A stretch of 64,000 nucleotides of DNA from Gp6-AA40 sp963772955. Its GTDB lineage: Bacteria > Acidobacteriota > Vicinamibacteria > Vicinamibacterales > UBA2999. The notes under the pieces are model-generated. The model saw only the letters and a list, made by a program, of their open reading frames with translations, searched no databases and had not been told where the DNA came from. Positions within the stretch are counted from its first letter, which is position 1. The number at the start of each line of letters is the position of its first letter. Positions 39,535 through 48,835 of this stretch are shown here, piece by piece. The stretch is from NCBI GenBank assembly GCA_963772955.1, contig CAVYZF010000019.1:1-64000 (forward strand), given 5' to 3'. The position numbers and the translations under genes are program-made.

Positions 39535-41322
39535 CTAGTTCTCGTGCAACACCGCGAGGAGCCGCGCGTTCTCCTTCTGCCGTTTCGGCGGAAGTGTCCA
39601 CTCGGCTTTCATCGCCTTGTCGGCTTCGGCACGGAAGAAGCTGTCTTTCATGCCGCCGTCGATGATGTCCCACGGCAACACACTGTCTCGGGACCGGTCG
39701 CGGAAGACGTAGAAGTCGGCATCGATGCCGGCTTCCTTCACGGCGGCGCGCCAGTTGCCGCCATTGCGTTCGGCCGCTTCGATCGCAGGAGCCACGCGCC
39801 GATCTCCGAGAGAGAGCAGCGCCTGGTAGAACGAATGTCGCTCGGACTTGATGTTGAAGTAGACGTTGTCGATGCCGGCCATCAGGTTGTGCATCCGCCT
39901 GATCTTCCGTTCGATCGACACATCGTCTTCCATCGGCAGCCACTGATACGCCGTCCCAGGCTTGGGCACGAGCGGATTGACGCTGCCCACTATGCGACCG
40001 ACCTGCCCGCGCGGACGGGCATGCGTGAGCATGATGTCGCGCAGCTGCATCGTCAGGTCGCGAATGGCAACCAGGTCCTCGTCGAGCTCGGTCGGGATCC
40101 CGATCATGAAATACAGCTTCAGGTTGTCGAAGCCGGTCGAGAAGATCAGGTCCGCCGCCGCCAGGATCTCGTCGTTGGTCATCGTCTTGTTGATCACACG
40201 ACGAAGCCGATCGGATCCCGTCTCGGGCGCGATCGTAATGGTCCGCTCGCCGCTTGCGCGCAGCAGGCGCAGGATCGTCGGCGTCAGGTCGTCCAGCCGC
40301 AGCGATGCCGGGCTGATGCTGTAGCCCATCTCGACGAGGCTGGTCAGGATCTCTTCGATGTCGGGGTGATCGCACAACGCGATCGAAACGAGACCGACCC
40401 GATTCGAATGGGACTTCGCCTGTCTCGCAAGCCCGAGGATGCGGTCCTTGGGAAATGCGCGGACGGGAAGGTAGTTGTAACCCGCCCAGCAGAAGCGACA
40501 GAGATTCGCGCACCCGCGCACGATCTCGATCAGGAACCTCGAGCCGAACTCTGTTTCGGGGGTAAAGATCTTTGTGGCGGGCGGCTCCGCGGCGTCGGCG
40601 GTGCGAAGCGCCGCCTTCTTCACGATCGCAGGGGCCGTCGTCCCTTCCTTGACGACAAAACGCTCGATCGTGCCGTTGTCCGCGTACTTCACATCGTAGA
40701 AGGAGGGGACGTAGAAGCCGCGTTCAGCGACGAGTCGCCGCAACAGATCCTGTCGGTCGCTCGCTTCGCGAAACGCCTTCACGAGTGGCGGAATGAGCAC
40801 CTCGCCTTCGCCGGCCGCAATGATGTCGGCAAACGGCGCGAGCGGCTCGGGGTTCACGAACGTCACGGCCCCGCCAATCATCACGATGGGATCGTGCGCC
40901 GTGCGATCCGCCGCTCGCAGCGGAATGCCGGCCAGGCGCAGCATCGTGAGCACGTTCGTGTAGTCCCACTCGAACGAGACCGACAAGGCGAAGATGTCGA
41001 AGTCGCGCACGAGGGTCTGGGACTCGAGCGTCACCAGTGCTGCCCTCGACGCACGCAATTCCTCGAGCTCTGTCTTGGGCGGCAGGAACGTCCGCTCACA
41101 GACGATGCCCTCTTCGGCGTTGAAGAGCGAGTACACCGTCTGGAACCCAAGGTTGGACATCCCGACGAAGTAGGTGTTCGGGAAGGCAAGTGCGACGCGC
41201 AGTCGGCCGCCGTGCGGCTTCTGCACGTACCCGACCTCCTTGGCCAGGAGGTCGCGGGCGCGTTCGCGCTGCGACCACCGGCGCGTGTCTTTCGCGCGGT
41301 GGGGTGGAGAGGATTGCGGCAT
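39535..41322 (-). CDS. B12-binding-domain radical SAM protein (TIGR03960-like)
   Basis: A radical SAM protein of about 595 residues. An N-terminal B12-binding-like domain (VALAFPNTYFVGMSNLGFQT; IFALSVSFEWDYTNVLTMLR; PIVMIGGAVTFVNPEPLAPF) precedes the radical SAM core with the cluster motif C-A-N-L-C-R-F-C in FLIEIVRGCANLCRFCWAGY and downstream ITIAPETGSDRLRRVINK. The family is often fused or adjacent to a TIGR03936 domain involved in rRNA/tRNA or S12-type modification; no such partner is present. The reaction is unknown. The start is uncertain between the ATG at 41322 and a GTG at 41379. A 268-bp region separates it from ftsZ. Confidence 0.9.
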   Translation of the reverse strand: MPQSSPPHRAKDTRRWSQRERARDLLAKEVGYVQKPHGGRLRVALAFPNTYFVGMSNLGFQTVYSLFNAEEGIVCERTFLPPKTELEELRASRAALVTLESQTLVRDFDIFALSVSFEWDYTNVLTMLRLAGIPLRAADRTAHDPIVMIGGAVTFVNPEPLAPFADIIAAGEGEVLIPPLVKAFREASDRQDLLRRLVAERGFYVPSFYDVKYADNGTIERFVVKEGTTAPAIVKKAALRTADAAEPPATKIFTPETEFGSRFLIEIVRGCANLCRFCWAGYNYLPVRAFPKDRILGLARQAKSHSNRVGLVSIALCDHPDIEEILTSLVEMGYSISPASLRLDDLTPTILRLLRASGERTITIAPETGSDRLRRVINKTMTNDEILAAADLIFSTGFDNLKLYFMIGIPTELDEDLVAIRDLTMQLRDIMLTHARPRGQVGRIVGSVNPLVPKPGTAYQWLPMEDDVSIERKIRRMHNLMAGIDNVYFNIKSERHSFYQALLSLGDRRVAPAIEAAERNGGNWRAAVKEAGIDADFYVFRDRSRDSVLPWDIIDGGMKDSFFRAEADKAMKAEWTLPPKRQKENARLLAVLHEN

Positions 41323-41562
41323 GCCGTGTCGGGACACTGCACGTCGGGACACTGAGCCCGACGTCGAGCGATCACTCACGCGAGAGCTGCGGCTCAGCCG
41401 CCGACGCTCCCGCCTTCCGTGGGTCTACTCAGTGTACCACCGGCCGCCGACTGCCTTACGCGCACCTCGCCGTCTCGACCACTTCGATGCGTGGCAGAGG
41501 AGTCCAGTCGTCCCCGGTCAAGACGGCCCGCCCGCGAAGCGGGCAAAACCCATAGCGCAGAC

Positions 41563-41593
41563 TAGCGAGGCGGTCTGAAGCAGCGCCTCGCTA
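41563..41593 (-). terminator. Hairpin at the ftsZ stop codon, end of the dcw cluster
   Basis: TAGCGAGGCG and CGCCTCGCTA form a perfect 10-bp stem with an 11-base loop; the ftsZ stop TAG is its first three bases. A second stem, GCCCGC-GAA-GCGGGC, follows at 41529-41543. Neither has a U-tract. They probably end or stabilise the cluster transcript. The rest of 41323-41562 shows nothing I can assign. Confidence 0.6.
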
Positions 41594-42922
41594 CGTCTGT
41601 CGTCGCAGGAAGGCCGGCACGTCGAGAGGCGAGCTCGCCTCGAACACGTTCTCGCCCGCCGACACTCCCGGTGCGCTCGTGCCGAGACTCGAGAGCGACA
41701 GTTCCACGAGCGGACGGCGGCTCACGCCCACGGTTGGAGGCGCGCCCGATTGAAGGGTCATGTCACTCATGCTCGCCCCGCTGCGTGGCCTCGCACCGCC
41801 GGCTGCCGCCACCTGCTGCGGCACTTCGGCCGGCTGGTTCAGGTGAGCTGAGTAGACATTCAGATCCACTGGCGTGACTGGAGCCGCCTGCGGCGCCTGC
41901 CGTGCGACAACCTTGCGATCGAAGCCGGTCGCGATCACGGTGATCTTCACCTTCCCGACGAGCTGCGGATCGACGACCGCGCCGAAGATGATGTTCGCGT
42001 CCTCGTGCGCCGCCTCTTGAATCACGCACGACGCTTCGTTCACTTCGACCAGAGACAGATCGGGCCCACCGGTCACATTGATGATGACGCCCCGTGCACC
42101 GTGAACGGAGCTGTCCTCGAGCAGCGGGCTCGAAATCGCGCGCTGCGCCGCTTGCATTGCCCGGCCGTCGCCTTCTGACGTCCCCGTGCCCATCATCGCG
42201 ACGCCCATGCCGGACATGATCGTCTTCACGTCAGCGAAGTCGAGATTGATCAGACCTGGCACCAGAATCAGGTCCGAGATGCCCTGAATCGCCTGGCGAA
42301 GGACATCGTCGGCCAGCGTGAACGCGTCGGTCAGTGGTGTCTTGCGATCGATGATCGAGAGCAGCCGCTCGTTCGGGATGGTGATGACCGTATCGACGCA
42401 CTCGCGCAGAGCCTCGAGCCCGGCTTCGGCCTGCATCAGGCGCTTCTTGCCCTCGAAGCGGAACGGCTTGGTCACGACGGCGATCGTGAGCGCGCCCAGC
42501 TCGCTCGCAAGGCTGGCGATCACCGGCGCCGCGCCCGTCCCGGTCCCGCCGCCGAGTCCGGTCGTCACGAAGATCATGTCGGCGCCCGAGAGCTGCTGAA
42601 TGATCGCGTCCGTGTCTTCGAGAGCGGCGTTGCGTCCGATGTTCGGGTCGGCGCCAGCACCCAATCCTTTGGTCAGCTTGCGGCCGATCTGGATCTTCAC
42701 GTTTGCATTGTTGTGGTCGAGCGCCTGCACGTCGGTGTTGGCCACGATGAACTCGACGCCGCCGAGGCCGACTTCCACCATGCGGTCGACGGCGTTGCTT
42801 CCGCCGCCGCCCACGCCGACGACTTTGATTTTGGCGCCGTTCCGATGCTCCGGCGCCAACGTCAGTCGGAGCGTATCTGCGTCGCGATTCTCGGGGCCTT
42901 TGCGCCCGTTTTGATCTTTCAT
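41591..42922 (-). CDS. ftsZ: Cell division GTPase FtsZ
   Basis: A 443-residue tubulin homologue started at the ATG at 42920-42922 with GGGAGG seven bases ahead. The GTP-binding signature GGGTGTGAAP, the T7 loop (NLDFADVKTIM) and VGVGGGGSNAVDRM are intact. A Pro/Ala-rich linker (residues about 340-430) leads to the C-terminal peptide LDVPAFLRRQ, which binds FtsA and other partners. It polymerises into the Z-ring at mid-cell. It is the last gene of the dcw cluster, 30 bp after ftsA, with a hairpin at its stop. Confidence 0.98.
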   Translation of the reverse strand: MKDQNGRKGPENRDADTLRLTLAPEHRNGAKIKVVGVGGGGSNAVDRMVEVGLGGVEFIVANTDVQALDHNNANVKIQIGRKLTKGLGAGADPNIGRNAALEDTDAIIQQLSGADMIFVTTGLGGGTGTGAAPVIASLASELGALTIAVVTKPFRFEGKKRLMQAEAGLEALRECVDTVITIPNERLLSIIDRKTPLTDAFTLADDVLRQAIQGISDLILVPGLINLDFADVKTIMSGMGVAMMGTGTSEGDGRAMQAAQRAISSPLLEDSSVHGARGVIINVTGGPDLSLVEVNEASCVIQEAAHEDANIIFGAVVDPQLVGKVKITVIATGFDRKVVARQAPQAAPVTPVDLNVYSAHLNQPAEVPQQVAAAGGARPRSGASMSDMTLQSGAPPTVGVSRRPLVELSLSSLGTSAPGVSAGENVFEASSPLDVPAFLRRQT

Positions 42923-42952
42923 GTCAGACCTCCCGAAGTTCGAACGTCCCAT

Positions 42953-44182
42953 CTAGAAGAATTCTTTGAATATCGACCTGAGCTGCGACACGACGCGGCT
43001 GAAAGCGCCGCCGGTGCCCCGTGGTTCTGTGACTCGATTCCGATGCGCGTAGAGCGCGACACCAACCGGTGTGGCAAAGACCGGGCTGCCGATGTGATCA
43101 GCGAGACCGCCAACGCCGATCGGGATCCCTCGCCGAATCGGCAGATCGAAGATCTGCTCGGCGATCTCTGGCATGCCCTCGAGGATTGCGCCGCCACCGG
43201 TCAGCACGATTCCCGAGTTGAGCGACTTCTCGTAGCCGGCACGCCTGATCTCGTCCCACACGAGATGAAAGATCTCTTCGGCGCGCGGCTGCAGAATCTC
43301 CGAGAGAATCCGCCGGGCCATGAGACGCGGCTTGCGGCCGCCAACGCTCGCCACCTCGATGGTGGCGTCTTCGTCAACCATCGATGAGAGCGCGCACCCC
43401 GACTTGCGTTTCACCTTCTCCGCGTCGGGTATCGGCGTGCGAAGCCCCACGGCGATGTCGCTCGTGAAGTGATCGCCACCGACGGCAACGACCGCCGTGT
43501 GCCAGAGGTGCCCTCTCTCGTAGATGGCAAGGTCGACGGTGCCGCCACCGATGTCGACGAGTGCGACTCCGAGCTCTTTTTCATCCGGCGTCAGCACGGC
43601 CTCCGCAGCCGCGAGTTGCTCGATCACCGTGTCCACCACCTGGACGCCCGCGCGATTGACGCAGGACACGATGTTCTGCGACGACGACGCAGCACCGGTG
43701 ACGACATGCACGTTGACCTCGAGCCGGGCACCGGTCATCCCTTCCGGCGCACCGATGCCGTCCTGCTCGTCGACGACGAAGTCCTGCGGGAGCACGTGAA
43801 GGATCTCGCGCCCGGTCGGCAACGCCACGGCCTTCGCGGCATCGATCGCCCGCCTCACATCGTCGCGAGTGATTTCACGATTCTTGCCGGCCACAGCGAC
43901 GACACCACGGCTGTTGAATCCTTTGATGTGTGGACCCGACAGCGCGAGGTGCACCAGGTCGATCTCGATCCCGGCCATCAGCTCGGCTTCTTCGATTGCC
44001 TTCTTGATCGATTCGACTGCAGCCTCGAGATTGACGACGACACCACGCTTGATGCCGCGAGACTCAGAGACGCCGATGCCGACAACATTGAGGCTGGCGT
44101 CTTCGAGGCTTTCGCCGACGACGCAGGCCACCGTCGATGTGCCGACGTCGAGCCCTACTATGTACTGCTCTCTCCGAGCCAC
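42953..44182 (-). CDS. ftsA: Cell division protein FtsA
   Basis: A 409-residue actin-like ATPase. Phosphate-1 (VGLDVGTSTVACVVGE), the 1C domain (SESRGIKRGVVVNLEAAV), phosphate-2 (GVALVDIGGGTVDLAIYE) and the adenosine motif (SGIVLTGGGAILEGMPEIAE) are clear, and the C-terminal amphipathic membrane-binding helix ends SQLRSIFKEFF. It tethers FtsZ to the membrane and recruits later division proteins. The GTG start has a strong AAGGAG five bases ahead. It lies 17 bp after ftsQ. Confidence 0.97.
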   Translation of the reverse strand: MARREQYIVGLDVGTSTVACVVGESLEDASLNVVGIGVSESRGIKRGVVVNLEAAVESIKKAIEEAELMAGIEIDLVHLALSGPHIKGFNSRGVVAVAGKNREITRDDVRRAIDAAKAVALPTGREILHVLPQDFVVDEQDGIGAPEGMTGARLEVNVHVVTGAASSSQNIVSCVNRAGVQVVDTVIEQLAAAEAVLTPDEKELGVALVDIGGGTVDLAIYERGHLWHTAVVAVGGDHFTSDIAVGLRTPIPDAEKVKRKSGCALSSMVDEDATIEVASVGGRKPRLMARRILSEILQPRAEEIFHLVWDEIRRAGYEKSLNSGIVLTGGGAILEGMPEIAEQIFDLPIRRGIPIGVGGLADHIGSPVFATPVGVALYAHRNRVTEPRGTGGAFSRVVSQLRSIFKEFF

Positions 44183-44199
44183 CTGATCTCCTTCCGCTC

Positions 44200-45048
44200 C
44201 TAGCGGCCGCGCCGTGCCGGCGTTCGCGTGCTACTGCTTCCCTGTGGTCTCACGTACACGCGCTCATCGAAGCGCAAATCGACGTAGTCGATGTCCGGTA
44301 CACGCTCGCGAAGCGCGGGCAAGAGGTCGAGATACGCCTGCAACCGCTCCGTGAAGTGCTCGTCGCCAACGCGCAGCAACGCCGTGTCTCCCTTGAGCAG
44401 GACAATGGCGTTGTGAGAGTCGGTGACGTCGATCTGTGAGACCCGCCCGGCGAGCGTGGGGCGACTCGCGAGCTCGCTCATGAGGCGGCCGGCCAAGGCA
44501 GCGCGGGCCTCGTCTGCCGACTGCGCCCCTTCGCCCTTCGTGGACAATCCGTCGACGATCGGCAGATCGAGATCGGAGTAGTTGGGACCGAACTCGTCGA
44601 TCACCGTACCAGTCTTGTCGATCAGATACAGCGTGCCTTTGATGCGTCCAATGCCGATCGGCTGACGTTCTTCGATCACCACGGCCAGCGTGCCTGGAAA
44701 CATCCTGCGGATCGATGCATCAGCCACCCACGGCGACATGAGCAGCCGCTGCCGCCAGCTCTCGAGATCGGTCAGCACGATGCTCGTGCCCGACAGCCCG
44801 TCGAGCAACCCGAGCACTTCGCCACGCGACATCCGCTGATTGCCCTGCACCGTGATGCGCATCACCGTCAGCGCGTCCGAGGCCAACACGAAACCGATCG
44901 TGTGGTAGAGCGCAACAGCCACGACGAGGGATGCACCGCCAACGCGGGCGACAGTCCGCCATGAGGGCTTCCACCATTGGCGCCGGCGCGCCGGGCTGAC
45001 GCGAGAGCGACGGAATCGCTTGTCCGCCGGAGCCGCAACCGGTGTCAT
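44200..45048 (-). CDS. ftsQ: Cell division protein FtsQ
   Basis: A 282-residue single-pass membrane protein. A basic cytoplasmic N-terminus (RFRRSRVSPARRRQWWKPSW) and one transmembrane helix (VGGASLVVAVALYHTIGFVL) precede a periplasmic POTRA domain (LTVMRITVQGNQRMSRGEVL) and the FtsQ/DivIB domain (ADASIRRMFPGTLAVVIEER, then TVIDEFGPNYSDLDLPIV). It links early and late divisome proteins. The ATG overlaps the murC stop as ATGA, so translation is coupled. Confidence 0.95.
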   Translation of the reverse strand: MTPVAAPADKRFRRSRVSPARRRQWWKPSWRTVARVGGASLVVAVALYHTIGFVLASDALTVMRITVQGNQRMSRGEVLGLLDGLSGTSIVLTDLESWRQRLLMSPWVADASIRRMFPGTLAVVIEERQPIGIGRIKGTLYLIDKTGTVIDEFGPNYSDLDLPIVDGLSTKGEGAQSADEARAALAGRLMSELASRPTLAGRVSQIDVTDSHNAIVLLKGDTALLRVGDEHFTERLQAYLDLLPALRERVPDIDYVDLRFDERVYVRPQGSSSTRTPARRGR

Positions 45049-46448
45049 GACGCCGCTCCCCGCACATCGAGCGCCTTCAACAGCCGCTTCGGCAGCGTGC
45101 CGATCGAACCGGCACCGAGCGTGACCACCGCATCGCCCGGCCGCACGATCCGCTGCAGCGTCGACACCACGTCGTCGAGCGTTCGCGCGACGTGTACTGG
45201 ACGTCCGGATCCCTTTCGAATCGACTCCGCCAGGCGATCGACGGTCACGCCTGGAATCGGTTCTTCGCCCGCCGCGTAGATGTCCGCCAGCACGATCTCG
45301 TCGGCGTCACGCAGCGCCGGACCGAAGGCGTCCAACAGATGCGCCGTCCGGGAGTGCCGGTGCGGCTGAAACGCGATCACGAGCCGCCGGTCGAGCGTGG
45401 CGCGCGCCGCTGCCATCACGGCCGCGATCTCGGTCGGGTGGTGACCGTAGTCATCGATCACGACGACACCGTTGACTTCGCCGTGACGCTCGAAGCGGCG
45501 CTCGGCGCCATGGAAGCTCGCGAGCGCAGAAGCAACGCGGTCAAAGTCGAGGCCGACACCCTCGCCGACGGCAACCGCGGCCAGTGCGTTCTGCAGGTTG
45601 TGGCGCCCCGGCACCGACAGCTCCATGCGACCGAGGGTCTCGATGCCGTTCGCTCCACGGCGATGCACGACGCAGCGCCCTCCGAAGGGCCCGAGTTCGA
45701 CGTCGGTGGCAATCACGTGCGCCTCGGCATGATCGAGTCCATAGGTGAGCAGGCGGCGCGTCACGCGCGGGAAGATCGCGCGCAGGTTCGCGTCGTCGGC
45801 GCAGGCGACGGTTGCGCCGTAGAACGGCACCTTGTTCACGAACTCGACGAAGGCATCCTGCAAGGACGCCAGACTTCCGTAACTCTCCATGTGCTCGTCG
45901 TCGATGTTGGTCACGACCGCCATCGACGGCCACAACATGAGAAACGACCGGTCGCTCTCGTCGGCTTCGGCCACCAGGTAGTCCCCGCGTCCGAGACGGG
46001 CATTGCTGCCGAACGCGCTGAGCCGGCCGCCGATGACCGCCGTCGGATCCAGTCCCGCGCGTTCGAGCACGAGCGCGATCATCGAGGTCGTCGTCGTCTT
46101 TCCATGCGAACCTGCGACGGCGATCGAGAAGCGCAGGCGCATCAACTCGGCCAGCATCTCGGCTCTCGGGATCACTGGAATGTTGCGCGCGCGCGCTTCG
46201 ACAATCTCCGGGTTGGTCGCCCGGATCGCAGACGAAAAGACAACGACGTCTGCGTTGCCGACCTGCTCCGCTCTGTGCCCTTCGAACACCATCACGCCAA
46301 ATGACTGCTCCAACCGTGTCGTGACATCCGAGCGCCGCGCATCCGATCCGCTGACCGTGTATCCGAGATTGGCCAGCAGTTCCGCGATTCCGCTCATCCC
46401 GATGCCGCCGATCCCGACGAAATGAATTCGACGGGTTCGGCCGAGCAT
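45045..46448 (-). CDS. murC: UDP-N-acetylmuramate--L-alanine ligase MurC
   Basis: A 467-residue Mur ligase: N-terminal Rossmann domain (IHFVGIGGIGMSGIAELLAN), ATP-binding AVAGSHGKTTTTSMIALVLE, a central domain with NIDDEHMESYG, and a C-terminal VIDDYGHHPTEIAAVMAAAR motif. It adds L-Ala to UDP-MurNAc in the cytoplasm. The ATG at 46448 shares one base with the murG stop (TGATG); a GTG one codon earlier is possible. murB and ddl, which often follow murC, are absent from this cluster. Confidence 0.97.
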   Translation of the reverse strand: MLGRTRRIHFVGIGGIGMSGIAELLANLGYTVSGSDARRSDVTTRLEQSFGVMVFEGHRAEQVGNADVVVFSSAIRATNPEIVEARARNIPVIPRAEMLAELMRLRFSIAVAGSHGKTTTTSMIALVLERAGLDPTAVIGGRLSAFGSNARLGRGDYLVAEADESDRSFLMLWPSMAVVTNIDDEHMESYGSLASLQDAFVEFVNKVPFYGATVACADDANLRAIFPRVTRRLLTYGLDHAEAHVIATDVELGPFGGRCVVHRRGANGIETLGRMELSVPGRHNLQNALAAVAVGEGVGLDFDRVASALASFHGAERRFERHGEVNGVVVIDDYGHHPTEIAAVMAAARATLDRRLVIAFQPHRHSRTAHLLDAFGPALRDADEIVLADIYAAGEEPIPGVTVDRLAESIRKGSGRPVHVARTLDDVVSTLQRIVRPGDAVVTLGAGSIGTLPKRLLKALDVRGAAS

Positions 46449-47533
46449 CACTTCGCCATCTCCACCACTTTGTCGATGATCGCGCGTGCCGCGTCCGGCT
46501 TCGCGAGACGAGCCGCGGCCTCTCCCATACGCCGCCGCTCTGCTGCGTTGTGAACGAGCGACAAGATCTCGCGCGCCAGCCGCTCCCCTGTCAGTTCCCC
46601 CTGGGCGACCATCGTTGCGGCGCCGCTCCTCGCGAGGACCTCCGCGTTCTTGCGCTGGTGATCGTCGGTCGCACCGGGAAACGGAATCAGGATCGAGGGA
46701 CGCGCCGACGCCGTCAGCTCCGCCAGCGTCGTTGCACCCGATCGACAGACGACGAGGTCTGCCGCCTTCATCTCCCGATCCATCGCGAACAGGAACGGCT
46801 CGACGCGCGCTTCGATCCCGGCGCGCCGGTATCCGTCGCGGACCATCTCCAGATCCCGTTCTCCCGACTGGTGCGTGATGGCCACTGCAGGTGCAGCGGC
46901 AGCCAGCTTCGGCGCTGCCTCCACCATGGCCACGTTGATCGCGTGCGCGCCCTGAGAGCCGCCAAAGACTAGAACCCGAGCCGCTCCGTGCGGCGAACTG
47001 TGTGCTCCATACGCCTCCTCACGAAAGAACTCCGGCCTGACTGGATTGCCCGCGACGAATGCCTTCGCGCCGAACACCTCGAGACTCTCTTCGTAGGTCA
47101 CTGCCGCCGCGCTCACCAGCGATGCGAGCAGACGGTTCGTGAGCCCTGGCACCGCGTTCTGCTCCATGAGCAACGTCGGAATCCGTCGCAGCGCGGCGAG
47201 CCCGACGACAGGGCCGGAGCTGTATCCACCCACGCCGATCACGACCGATGGGCGTCGACGGGAGAGCACGCTCCAAGCGTCGACGGCGCTCGCCGGCAGC
47301 AACGCGAGCCCGCGCAGGAGCGATGGCAGCGACTTGCCCTTGAGGCCTGCGCTGCGAATCACGTCCAGCGTGAAGCCTTCGCGCGGCACGACGCGCGACT
47401 CGATTCCGGCGGCGGTGCCGACAAACGTCACCTGCGCGTCCGGAATGCGCGCGAGAAGCGCCCTGGCCACCGCAATGCCCGGATACAGATGCCCTCCTGT
47501 CCCACCACCTGCGATCAACACAGACAGCGCCAC
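46448..47533 (-). CDS. murG: Undecaprenyl-PP-MurNAc-pentapeptide GlcNAc transferase MurG
   Basis: A 361-residue GT-B enzyme: N-terminal G-loop VLIAGGGTGGHLYPGIAVA, GVGGYSSGPVVGLAALRRIP, the second glycine loop LVFGGSQGAHAINVAM, and the donor site VVCRSGATTLAELTASARPS followed by LIPFPGATDDHQRKNAE. It makes lipid II on the inner face of the membrane. It starts with a GTG immediately after the ftsW stop (TGAGTG). Confidence 0.97.
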   Translation of the reverse strand: MALSVLIAGGGTGGHLYPGIAVARALLARIPDAQVTFVGTAAGIESRVVPREGFTLDVIRSAGLKGKSLPSLLRGLALLPASAVDAWSVLSRRRPSVVIGVGGYSSGPVVGLAALRRIPTLLMEQNAVPGLTNRLLASLVSAAAVTYEESLEVFGAKAFVAGNPVRPEFFREEAYGAHSSPHGAARVLVFGGSQGAHAINVAMVEAAPKLAAAAPAVAITHQSGERDLEMVRDGYRRAGIEARVEPFLFAMDREMKAADLVVCRSGATTLAELTASARPSILIPFPGATDDHQRKNAEVLARSGAATMVAQGELTGERLAREILSLVHNAAERRRMGEAAARLAKPDAARAIIDKVVEMAK

Positions 47534-48625
47534 TCATTCCTCGTGCTGCGACACGTTCAACAAGATGCCCATCGCCAGGAGGCTGATCATCAGCGACGAT
47601 CCGCCCGAGCTGACGAGCGGCAGTGGGATTCCCTTCGTCGGAAGCAGTCCCAGCACAACGCTGATGTTCACCAGCGCCTGGACCGCGATCATCGCGGTCA
47701 GCCCGAGCGCGAGATACGAGCCGAACGCGTCTTGTGCGCGCATCGCGACGCGCACGCCGCGCCAGGCGATGATGCAGAAGCAGATGAGAACGGTCGTCGC
47801 GCCGATGAGACCCAGCTCTTCGCCGATCACCGCGTAGATGAAGTCAGTGTGCGGCTCGGGAAGGAAGAACAGCTTCTGCACGCCACCCATCAACCCGCGA
47901 CCGAACACGCCGCCCGTGCCGACGGCGATGAGCGACTGCATCACCTGGAATCCGTCGCCGAGCGGATCGGCTTCAGGATTCAGGAAGGCAAGCAGCCTTC
48001 GCAGTCGATAGGGAGAGCTCGTGATCAGAAAGTAGAGGACAGGTGCTGCCGCGAGCACCGTCCCAACCAGGTACCGGTAGTTCAACCCGGCAGCAAAGAT
48101 CATCGTGGCGACGGCCATCAGCAGCGAAATCGCGGTGCCGAGATCCGGCTCGAGGAGAATCAGACCCGCCATGGCACCAACGACGATCGCAATCGGCAGC
48201 AGCGAATAGGAGACCTCGTCGATGCGATGCATGCGACGCTCGAGCGTGAGCGCCGTGAAGAGGATCGCGGCGATCTTGGCGATCTCGGAAGGCTGAATTC
48301 CCAGACCCCCGACGTTGAACCAGCGGCGCGCGCCGTTGACCGGTGCGCTGAAGAGCACGAGGACGAGCATCACGCAGACAACGCCCGTGAGCGACCAGAT
48401 GAAGGCCTCGTTCCGGTACGTGCGGTAGTCGATTCGCATCGACACGGCCAGCGCGACCAGGCCGAGCACCGTCCACATCGCCTGGCGCGTGAGGAACATG
48501 TACGCCTGGCCGTAACGGTCGAGCGCCAGCGCGGCTGAGGCGCTGTACACCATCACCACGCTGACGCAGACGAGCAGCACAGCCGCGGTGAAGAGAATTC
48601 GGTCCGACTTGAGCTTTCTTGCCAT
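47534..48625 (-). CDS. ftsW: SEDS peptidoglycan glycosyltransferase FtsW
   Basis: A 363-residue SEDS protein with about ten transmembrane helices. Conserved features are NGARRWFNVGGLGIQPSEIA, LLEPDLGTAISLLM (the key Asp of the large loop), FGRGLMGGVQKLFFLPEPHT with DFIYAVIGEELG, and the end PLVSSGGSSLMISLLAMGIL. It polymerises lipid II at the septum with FtsI. The start is supported by AGGAG four bases ahead, in DNA that belongs to the right edge of the palindrome at 48634-48685. It may be lipid II flippase-independent, as for all FtsW. Confidence 0.97.
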   Translation of the reverse strand: MARKLKSDRILFTAAVLLVCVSVVMVYSASAALALDRYGQAYMFLTRQAMWTVLGLVALAVSMRIDYRTYRNEAFIWSLTGVVCVMLVLVLFSAPVNGARRWFNVGGLGIQPSEIAKIAAILFTALTLERRMHRIDEVSYSLLPIAIVVGAMAGLILLEPDLGTAISLLMAVATMIFAAGLNYRYLVGTVLAAAPVLYFLITSSPYRLRRLLAFLNPEADPLGDGFQVMQSLIAVGTGGVFGRGLMGGVQKLFFLPEPHTDFIYAVIGEELGLIGATTVLICFCIIAWRGVRVAMRAQDAFGSYLALGLTAMIAVQALVNISVVLGLLPTKGIPLPLVSSGGSSLMISLLAMGILLNVSQHEE

Positions 48626-48633
48626 TCATCTCC

Positions 48634-48685
48634 TATGGGGTCAGACCCTTCACATGTGAAAACACGTGAAGGGTCTGACCCCATA
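48634..48685. repeat. 20-bp perfect inverted repeat in front of ftsW
   Basis: TATGGGGTCAGACCCTTCAC (48634-48653) and GTGAAGGGTCTGACCCCATA (48666-48685) are perfect complements around a 12-base centre. The arm shares 17 bases with 22471-22487. In the ftsW transcript the stem ends only a few bases before the ribosome site, so it could affect ftsW translation or stabilise the downstream mRNA. Confidence 0.9.
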
Positions 48686-48835
48686 CAGCGGCTCCGCGTA
48701 ACGACCGAAATACCTGCGGGCCCAAAGTCAGGACCCGCCTCACGGGATAACGTGGGCCGGTCTTGGCTTGTTTTCAGACCCGGCGTTGCCGAGATCGGCT
48801 AAGATTCCGATCCCTGTTCGAACGCATAAGCGGTC

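Noticed and set aside
39535..41355. Plus-strand open frame of about 600 codons opposite the radical SAM gene
   Set aside because: Typical high-GC antisense shadow, rich in Arg/His with no motif; the minus frame has the radical SAM cluster motif.
48700..48815. Known riboswitch (c-di-AMP, c-di-GMP, cobalamin) in the murD-ftsW gap
   Set aside because: Stems are present but I could not match the conserved core bases of any of these classes.
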